This document shows, in pieces, positions 58,781 through 64,000 of a DNA stretch of 64,000 nt. The notes beneath the pieces were generated by a model. The model was not told the origin of the DNA and did not search any database. It saw only the letters and a list, made by a program, of their open reading frames with translations. The DNA lies in NCBI GenBank assembly GCA_964429015.1, contig CAYSAM010000001.1:42395-106394 (forward strand), given 5' to 3'. This DNA is from MFAQ01 sp964429015. Lineage in GTDB: Bacteria; Patescibacteriota; Microgenomatia; UBA1400; MFAQ01. The translations under genes and the position numbers were made by a program. Numbering within the stretch: the first letter of the stretch is position 1; every line of letters starts with the position of its first letter.

Positions 58781-61768
58781 TTATTTCTCGGGCCAGCAGT
58801 GGGAGAAGAAGGGGCAGGTGGAGCAAGTGTTGGTGTCAGTAGTGCGGGAGAAGTCGAGCGTGCGAATGGAGGCGACAGATTCCTTGATAAGGGTTTTTAG
58901 GTTTTCTACTTCCTCTGTGGTTATACTAAACTTTTCTTTTTTAAATTCCCCTTTTTCGTTTGGTTCAACAAAATCAATTTCTGTTTGTTCCACTTTATAA
59001 GGGAAGGTTTTGTCTAACTCTGCTAGGAGTCGATAGAAGATTAGTTGGCGTTTGTAGTCGCCGTTGCTGTTTTGGGTATTACCTTCTATTTCGTTTCGGC
59101 TTTTTGGCTTGCCAGTTTTGTAGTCGACAAAGCGGACTTCTTTGGACGATGGGGAGGTGAGATCGATGCGGTCGGCTTTGCCAGTGAGAGCGATATCGTC
59201 GAGATGGATTTGGGAGGTGAGAGAGGTGCCAAATGATTTTTCGGTAAAGAGAGTTTTTTGGAAATCTTTTTCATTGGCTTCGTAGTAGCTAGTTAGAACC
59301 TTTTTGCCATGGGCGAGTCGGTCTTTGAAGTCATTGGGGCTTAGTATTTCTCTTTTTAACGCTTGTTCAAAACTATTTAAAAAGTCACTTTTAGATACCA
59401 GCTTATCTTCATTGAGGTTTTTGTACAGATTTTCTAGAGCATAGTGGACCGCGGTACCAAAACACATCGACGGAGCCTTGCTTCTGGGAATTCTATAGAG
59501 ATTGTCGAGTTTAAATTTGTAGTGACAACTTAAATAGGTGTTTAGGGCTGTAGGAGAGAGCTTAAAGTCTTTGAGAATTTCTTTTAGATACTCATCTTCA
59601 TCTGGCAGAACCGTGTCTGTTTGGGAAGTGAGATTGTTTCCTAGAATTTTAGCGGTGGTTTTTTCTAATTCTGTCGTATTAACTTCTTCAATTAATTCTT
59701 TTGGGAGGTCTTCGAGGAAAATAGAGGGGTAGGTCATTTTGGCCGAGCTTTGGTAGGCGGTGGAGCCAGTGAGAGTTATTTCTTGCTTGGCACGAGTAAG
59801 GGCCACATAAAAGAGGCGGCGCTCTTCTGAATTTTTATCTTCCTCAATTTCTGTGTCCTCAAAAACAATTATTCCTGGGGGGAGTTTTATTAGCTCTCTT
59901 CTGGTTTTGTTACCCCAGTGAGTGTCGGCAAAGCGGTAGATAAAAATAGTTTTCCACTCTAACCCTTTGGATTTGTGGGCCGTGGTAAGGGTAACAGCTC
60001 TTTGCTCACCGACCAAAACTTGTTCTTCTAGTTTTATGTTGTTGTCTTGCATAATCTGGAGGTTTTGCAAGTATTTTTTGAGTGTTAAGTCTGGGAAAGC
60101 CTGGCTTTGGATTTTGACATCTTCAAATAAAGTATTAAATCTGTTTAGTTCAATTACAGAATTGGGTAGAGACAAAAGCTGATTTAGGAGACCAGATTCC
60201 TGAAAGATAATCTGAAAGATTTCTGGGAGAGCGCTACTTGCTGACTTAGAGTTCCAGGAGATGAATTGATCTATAGTGTCTAGTATTTTCTGGATTGCCT
60301 CGTCGTTTTCAACTCCTCGCAATGACGGATTTAGCAAGTGATCGATGAGGGACTGGCGGGAGAGGTAGGCTTGGCGGGAGAGTTTTAAAATCTCCAAAGG
60401 AGAGATGTTGAGATGTGGATAATTTAAAACAGTAAAGAGATCCAAGTCGTCATTTTTGTCTTGGATGTTAGTAACAACTTTTAAGAGTTTTATAAACTGG
60501 GAGACGAAGGGAGTTGTAATTATGTTGGTTCCCGCTTCTAGCCTAAAAGGAATATTTCTTACTTTAAATAGATTAACTAGGTTTTCTATATCTTTGTTTT
60601 CTTTGGCAATGATGGCAATATCGGCTGGATTTTCCCCTCCTTTTATTTTATTTTCTACAGTGGTTGCAATGAATTCGTCTTCAAAGAGAGAAGAGGAAAA
60701 CTTGGCAGTTTTTAGCTTAGTATTCTCAAGATCGCTGTTTGTAATTAAGGGTTTTTCGTCGATAAGTTTTGCAGAAAGATCTAGGACTGTTCTGGTGGAG
60801 CGGTAGTTTTGCTCTAGGTTGATCTGGGTGTGAGAGGGAAAAATATTTTTAAACTGAACAAGATTTTCTTTACTTGCGCCTTGAAAGCGATAGATGGATT
60901 GGTTGGGATCACCAACTGCGAAGATGTTGGCTTGTTGCCCCCAGAAACTGGCAAGGGCAAAGATTAGTCTGTTCTGTGATGAGTTTGTATCTTGGTACTC
61001 GTCTACCAAAATATACTGGAATTTTTCTTGGTAATTGAGGAGAAAATCACTGTCCTTCTCAAAACTTTCGGTGACCCAGTTGATCATATCGTCGAAGTCA
61101 AAGCGACCAAGTGAGCTTAGTTTTGTTTGATATTTTTCGTAGACATCGAGAAGTTCTAGGTTTTTGTTTACTTGTTTTTGTTTTTCAGTAGTGGCGGTTT
61201 TACTCAGATCGTCTTTTTGAATCTCAAATTCATCTTTGAGGATGGAGACTATTTGACGAAAACGAGGAATGGTAAAACCTTCGCGTTTTAGAGTGGAAAT
61301 GCTGCTGATGATTGCTTGGGAATAGTAGAGAGGGTCATTTAGAGGTTTTATACTTTCATAGTCACCACTTTCTAGAATCTCTTTAATTATTTGAATTTTT
61401 TCTAGGTCGGTGACATTTTTCATACCAGCTGGTCTACTGAATCGTTCTGGGTTTTGGGAGATAATGTCGTTGCAAAAACCATGAAATGTTGTGACTTGAA
61501 CAAAGTAACCATCTTTTCCAATTAGTTTTATTAGTCTTTGCCTCATTTCTCTGGTGGCGGCTTCGGTGAAGGTAAGGGCTAGGATGGAGCTAGGGTCGGT
61601 ATCGGTTTGTTTGAGGATATTGGCAATGCGAGTGGTAAGAACTTGAGTTTTGCCAGTGCCCGGACCAGCAAGAACTAATACTGGGCCTTCTATAGTATCA
61701 ACAGCCTGGCGCTGGTTTGTATTTAATTTTTTATAGGCAAGATCAAATTCTTTGGTATCGTGTGGCAT
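58781..61768 (-). CDS. UvrD-type helicase fused to a RecB-family, iron-sulfur nuclease
   Basis: The 995-residue protein pairs an SF1A helicase with a C-terminal PD-(D/E)xK nuclease, like AddA/AdnA-type enzymes. Helicase motifs: LNTNQRQAVD, Walker A LAGPGTGKTQ, ILVDEYQDTN (about 250), VGDPNQSIYRFQGA, LEQNYRST, TTAHKSKGLEW and FYVALTRAKQE. The nuclease (about 750-995) has GKADRIDL with VRFVDYKTGKP (Asp and Lys of the site) and four Cys, one near 757 and CSTCPFFSHC at about 984-993, the AddB/Cas4-like iron-sulfur pattern. Residues about 480-492 (PSLRGVENDEAIQ) come from an inserted palindromic repeat. It probably processes double-strand breaks. The TAGAAT box ends five bases before ATG 61768. 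Confidence 0.88.
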   Translation of the reverse strand: MPHDTKEFDLAYKKLNTNQRQAVDTIEGPVLVLAGPGTGKTQVLTTRIANILKQTDTDPSSILALTFTEAATREMRQRLIKLIGKDGYFVQVTTFHGFCNDIISQNPERFSRPAGMKNVTDLEKIQIIKEILESGDYESIKPLNDPLYYSQAIISSISTLKREGFTIPRFRQIVSILKDEFEIQKDDLSKTATTEKQKQVNKNLELLDVYEKYQTKLSSLGRFDFDDMINWVTESFEKDSDFLLNYQEKFQYILVDEYQDTNSSQNRLIFALASFWGQQANIFAVGDPNQSIYRFQGASKENLVQFKNIFPSHTQINLEQNYRSTRTVLDLSAKLIDEKPLITNSDLENTKLKTAKFSSSLFEDEFIATTVENKIKGGENPADIAIIAKENKDIENLVNLFKVRNIPFRLEAGTNIITTPFVSQFIKLLKVVTNIQDKNDDLDLFTVLNYPHLNISPLEILKLSRQAYLSRQSLIDHLLNPSLRGVENDEAIQKILDTIDQFISWNSKSASSALPEIFQIIFQESGLLNQLLSLPNSVIELNRFNTLFEDVKIQSQAFPDLTLKKYLQNLQIMQDNNIKLEEQVLVGEQRAVTLTTAHKSKGLEWKTIFIYRFADTHWGNKTRRELIKLPPGIIVFEDTEIEEDKNSEERRLFYVALTRAKQEITLTGSTAYQSSAKMTYPSIFLEDLPKELIEEVNTTELEKTTAKILGNNLTSQTDTVLPDEDEYLKEILKDFKLSPTALNTYLSCHYKFKLDNLYRIPRSKAPSMCFGTAVHYALENLYKNLNEDKLVSKSDFLNSFEQALKREILSPNDFKDRLAHGKKVLTSYYEANEKDFQKTLFTEKSFGTSLTSQIHLDDIALTGKADRIDLTSPSSKEVRFVDYKTGKPKSRNEIEGNTQNSNGDYKRQLIFYRLLAELDKTFPYKVEQTEIDFVEPNEKGEFKKEKFSITTEEVENLKTLIKESVASIRTLDFSRTTDTNTCSTCPFFSHCWPEK
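60292..60328. repeat. Palindromic repeat inside the helicase-nuclease gene
   Basis: The plus strand reads GGATTGCCTCGTCG...CTCGCAATGACGGAT, the same family as 22459 and 18179. It codes for residues of about PSLRGVENDEAI and keeps the frame open. Confidence 0.75.
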
Positions 61769-61771
61769 GAG

Positions 61772-62764
61772 CTATTCTATATCTTTTGTTTTATCAGAGA
61801 GGAGGGAGGTTTTTAGATCCTTAGTTGTGTTGAGCTTGTTGCCGATTTGGTTAAGATTTTGGGAGGTGAGATTTAAAGTGTTAAAGGCGTTAGTTAGGTG
61901 TTTGCCCAGTAGACCAAAGTTTTCGCTTAGCTTGTCGTAGTCTTTTTGAACGGCCTTTAGGAGAGTAAAAACTTCGGCAGTTTTACCAGCAATTTTTTGA
62001 CTTTCTAGGGAGAGGAGAATGGTTTGGAGACTTGCATAGAGAGTGGTAGGAGAGACCGGATAAACGCGAAGATCTTTACTTAGATCCATAATCTCGGTAT
62101 TAGTGACAACTTCGTAGTAAATAGTTTCGGAAGGAAGATACATGAGAGCAAAATCTAAAGTATCTTCTTGGGGAAGAATATATTTACTAGCTATGTCCTT
62201 TAGGTGTTTTTTGACATCTCGGACAAAGAGCGACCTAAATCCGTTTTTTTCGGTATTAGTTTCGGAGCTATATATTTTTTGGAAATTTTCCATAGGGAAC
62301 TTGGAGTCTATGGGAAGTAGTCCACCTTGAGTTTTGATAACCAGGTCAACAATACTTCCGGAACTAAAATGATGCTGAGTAAGGAACCCTGTTTTGGGAA
62401 ACATCTGAGCAACAAGATCATAAAGGACTTGTTCGCCGATGTTACCACGGAGCTTAGGGGACTTGAGATATTCATGGAGATCTTTCATAGAACGACTAAC
62501 TTCTCCAAAAGCACCAGCTTCCCTTTTGAGCTCGCTCATAATAGTGGTGGCTTGCTCTAAGCGGGAAAAAAGCTCACGATAATTTTGTTGTAGGGACTGG
62601 GTAGTGTTTTTATTATTAATATCAAAAGATTGCTGAAGAGATCCTAACCACTTAGTGAGCAATGGATCAGTTTTGGGTTGTTCTAGTTTGCCTTTTAGAA
62701 CAAAATAGAGAAGAACGAGACCAGTAGCAAGAAAAAGTAAAATGATTATAGTATCTGATGACAT
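61772..62764 (-). CDS. rmuC: DNA recombination protein RmuC-like
   Basis: The 330-residue product has an N-terminal membrane segment (TIIILLFLATGLVLLYFVL) and a coiled coil, then the RmuC domain: LRGNIGEQVLYDLVAQMFP, VDLVIKTQGGLLPIDSKFP and SKYILPQEDTLDFALMYLPSE. The GxxGE and DxK-like residues match a predicted restriction-endonuclease-like fold. RmuC limits rearrangement at inverted repeats. It starts at ATG 62764 with TAAAAT ending six bases upstream, and its stop is three bases before the ATG of the helicase-nuclease gene, so the two form a unit. Confidence 0.9.
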   Translation of the reverse strand: MSSDTIIILLFLATGLVLLYFVLKGKLEQPKTDPLLTKWLGSLQQSFDINNKNTTQSLQQNYRELFSRLEQATTIMSELKREAGAFGEVSRSMKDLHEYLKSPKLRGNIGEQVLYDLVAQMFPKTGFLTQHHFSSGSIVDLVIKTQGGLLPIDSKFPMENFQKIYSSETNTEKNGFRSLFVRDVKKHLKDIASKYILPQEDTLDFALMYLPSETIYYEVVTNTEIMDLSKDLRVYPVSPTTLYASLQTILLSLESQKIAGKTAEVFTLLKAVQKDYDKLSENFGLLGKHLTNAFNTLNLTSQNLNQIGNKLNTTKDLKTSLLSDKTKDIE

Positions 62765-62770
62765 AAATTC

Positions 62771-62776
62771 ATTTTA
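62771..62776 (-). promoter_or_regulatory. -10 box TAAAAT of rmuC
   Basis: TAAAAT on the minus strand ends six bases before ATG 62764, a likely leaderless start for the rmuC/helicase-nuclease unit. Confidence 0.6.
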
Positions 62777-62839
62777 GACTAAAGCAGAAGAAAACACGAA
62801 TATGTGATTAAATTAAGAGGATTAATTTTGGATGGATAA

Positions 62840-63226
62840 ATGAAAACTGAAAGAAATAATAAGAAAAGACATGGACTGCTGATTGTTTTTTTGGTGCTTA
62901 ATTGGTTGGCTGTGGCCTGGGTGGTTTGGAATGTTGATCCAGAGAATATAAAAAATATTATTATTCCAGGAATCTATCTACCAATGTTAATTTTGGTTTT
63001 TGGTGCGCTCTTTTGGCTGTTTTCGATTTTATTTTTGTCAGCAAAAATGGCTTTGCGTTGGGCTAGTGGAGTTTGTCTGTTTGTTTTACTTAGGTTTTTG
63101 GATATGGGAACTGTTTTGAATGGTTTTTTAATTTTGGGACTACTAATTTCTTATGAAGTATACAGATTAGGACAAAACACACAAAACAATGATACAGATA
63201 GCAAAAAGAGGGAGGTTGCACTTTAA
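62840..63226 (+). CDS. Small polytopic membrane protein of unknown function
   Basis: I do not recognise this 128-residue protein. After a basic start (MKTERNNKKRHG) three or four membrane segments follow: LLIVFLVLNWLAVAWVVW (13-30), IPGIYLPMLILVFGALFWLF and SILFLSAKMAL (about 40-70), and MGTVLNGFLILGLLISYEVY (about 85-110). The end (NNDTDSKKREVAL) is polar. A box-like TTAATT lies upstream, but the start context is weaker than at its neighbours. It precedes the TrpR-like gene by 23 bases. Confidence 0.6.
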   Translation: MKTERNNKKRHGLLIVFLVLNWLAVAWVVWNVDPENIKNIIIPGIYLPMLILVFGALFWLFSILFLSAKMALRWASGVCLFVLLRFLDMGTVLNGFLILGLLISYEVYRLGQNTQNNDTDSKKREVAL

Positions 63227-63237
63227 TTAAATAAAGT

Positions 63238-63243
63238 TATATT
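63238..63243 (+). promoter_or_regulatory. -10 box TATATT of the TrpR-like gene
   Basis: TATATT ends six bases before ATG 63250; it may drive a leaderless message separate from the upstream membrane protein gene. Confidence 0.55.
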
Positions 63244-63249
63244 TAACAT

Positions 63250-63612
63250 ATGCAACTGTCACAAAAACCACTAAATAAAACTATTGAGTCACAACTAGAA
63301 AAAATGTTTTGGGGAATTTTGGCAGAAACAGATAATCCGGAGAGCATAAAACTACTACTATCTGACATCCTTACAGAAGGGGAAAAGACTGCAATTTTAA
63401 AGAGAATAGGGATAGCTGTTTATCTGGACAAAAGGAGAAGTTATGAAGATATAAAAAATAACATTAAGGTGAGCTCGGCTACTATAGCCAGCGTGGCGGA
63501 AAAATTGGGAAACCAAGGTTGGCAAGAGATAATTAAAATGATTAAGGCGGAAGAGTGGGCTAGTGAGTGGAGCGACAAGTTGTCGGGGAGAATAAAGAAG
63601 ATTTTTGGATAG
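63250..63612 (+). CDS. TrpR/YerC/YecD-like helix-turn-helix regulator
   Basis: The 120-residue helical protein has the TrpR-superfamily pattern: a first helix pair, then LSDILTEGEKTAILKRIGIAVY (about 37-58) and the helix-turn-helix RRSYEDIKNNIKVSSATIASV (about 62-82). YerC/YecD proteins are small DNA-binding regulators whose ligand and targets vary; tryptophan is not implied. The C-terminal helix (AEEWASEWSDKLSGRIKKIF) is charged. It may regulate nearby genes such as the membrane protein or metG, but no operator is evident. Confidence 0.75.
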   Translation: MQLSQKPLNKTIESQLEKMFWGILAETDNPESIKLLLSDILTEGEKTAILKRIGIAVYLDKRRSYEDIKNNIKVSSATIASVAEKLGNQGWQEIIKMIKAEEWASEWSDKLSGRIKKIFG

Positions 63613-63653
63613 ATGGATTCCAAGTCATGCCCACAAAGTTGGTGCCTGTAGGT

Positions 63654-63659
63654 TAAAAT
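63654..63659 (+). promoter_or_regulatory. -10 box TAAAAT of metG
   Basis: TAAAAT ends six bases before ATG 63666. No ribosome site is seen. Confidence 0.6.
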
Positions 63660-63665
63660 AAGCGT

Positions 63666-64000
63666 ATGGCTAAGTTTTATATAACCACCACTCTACCGTA
63701 CGTAAACTCTGATCCTCATATAGGATTTGCTATGGAAATCGTGAGAGCGGATGTTATGGCTAGAGTTGAGAGGCTAAAAGGTAGCGATGTTTGGTTTAAT
63801 ACTGGTACAGACGAACATGGGCAAAAAATTTACCAGAAGGCAATTGATGAAGGAGTCACCCCCATTGAGTATTGCGATAAGTTTGCTGACAAGTTTAAGA
63901 GCCTAAAGCAGAGTTTAAATCTTTCCTACGACACTTTTATTAGGACTACTGACGAAAAACATATTAGCGCAGCTCAAGAATTTTGGAAAAAATGTTTTGA
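63666..64000 (+). CDS. metG: Methionyl-tRNA synthetase, N-terminal part (runs off window)
   Basis: The plus-strand frame opens at ATG 63666 and runs past the window end, giving the first 111 residues. This class I synthetase charges tRNA-Met. It begins FYITTTLPYVNSDPHIGFAM, where DPHIGF is the HIGH-type ATP-binding motif (about 16-21), followed by VRADVMARVERLKGSDVWFN and TGTDEHGQKIYQKA, a motif seen in MetRS of this type. The KMSKS loop, zinc knuckle and anticodon domain lie outside the window. A TAAAAT box six bases before the ATG suggests a leaderless mRNA. Confidence 0.94.
   Translation, partial: MAKFYITTTLPYVNSDPHIGFAMEIVRADVMARVERLKGSDVWFNTGTDEHGQKIYQKAIDEGVTPIEYCDKFADKFKSLKQSLNLSYDTFIRTTDEKHISAAQEFWKKCF

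Noticed and set aside
63613..63665. Possible tRNA or attachment site before metG
   Set aside because: No cloverleaf can be formed; the stretch holds only a short GGATTCC fragment and the metG -10 box. I found no tRNA, rRNA, tmRNA or RNase P RNA in the window.
1..64000. UGA recoded as glycine (Gracilibacteria/SR1 code)
   Set aside because: Conserved proteins end properly at UGA (for example MerR at 57194 and the first FemAB gene at 52404), and no gene needs an in-frame UGA to be read through.

Overview
The window looks like an AT-rich chromosomal segment from a Patescibacteria/CPR bacterium, most likely of the Microgenomates type. This is inferred from the sequence, not from a database search. 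The evidence is short versions of core proteins (IF-2 of 469 residues, HrcA of 241, a DnaJ without zinc fingers), many CPR-style membrane-anchored surface proteins (LamG, FN3, LPxTG tails), tandem FemAB proteins, a DUF2298 membrane protein, and almost no biosynthetic genes. UGA acts as a normal stop codon (for example at the end of the MerR gene), so the recoded table used by Gracilibacteria does not apply. Many genes start on an ATG or GTG placed 5-7 bases after a TATAAT-like box, which suggests that leaderless mRNAs are common. Strong GGAGG ribosome sites occur at only a few genes.

Layout. 1-16.5 kb (mostly minus strand): 5' part of ftsK, an 806-residue unknown protein, RNase J, a secreted beta-helix protein, an ATP-grasp enzyme (plus strand), a Lon-like ATPase without its protease domain, a small membrane protein, and the expression cluster nusA-infB-(degenerate DHH protein)-rpsO-pnp. 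16.6-23.8 kb: an unknown gene with its own promoter, then the heat-shock genes hrcA-grpE-dnaK and dnaJ. CIRCE operators lie upstream of both hrcA and dnaJ, and a small accessory island (zinc-ribbon/OB protein, two divergent paralogues, a 43-residue RanBP-type zinc finger) separates dnaK from dnaJ. 23.8-33.4 kb: a membrane-anchored GH39-like glycosidase, a small anchored protein, and a giant surface protein of about 2550 residues with five LamG domains, one of which is interrupted by a repeat array. 33.4-37.2 kb: lepA, murJ, rpsT.

37.2-47.5 kb (plus strand): PilN- and PilO-like genes, a small membrane protein, an FN3 protein, two paralogous Cys-rich LPxTG proteins (the first broken by an assembly gap), an FAD/NAD(P)-binding oxidoreductase and a DUF2298 protein. 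47.5-56.7 kb: an LCP protein, tpiA, a PcrA-type helicase, two FemAB-like genes, a secreted Cys-containing protein, ung, a lipoprotein, thyX and a YdcF-like gene. 56.7-64 kb: a MerR regulator with a textbook operator, followed at once by a 19-residue peptide with seven cysteines; unknown genes; a UvrD/RecB-nuclease fusion; rmuC; a TrpR/YerC-like regulator; and the start of metG.

The most novel item is the MerR plus 19-residue, 7-cysteine peptide unit (56749-57259), which looks like a minimal metal-responsive metallothionein operon. Also notable are the 6-base leaderless promoter rule, palindromic repeats that have entered the coding regions of grpE and a helicase gene, the DHH protein that has lost its catalytic residues, and the LamG domain split by an inserted repeat array. 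Two runs of exactly 100 N (30124-30223 and 40969-41068) are scaffold gaps, both placed inside repetitive coding sequence.
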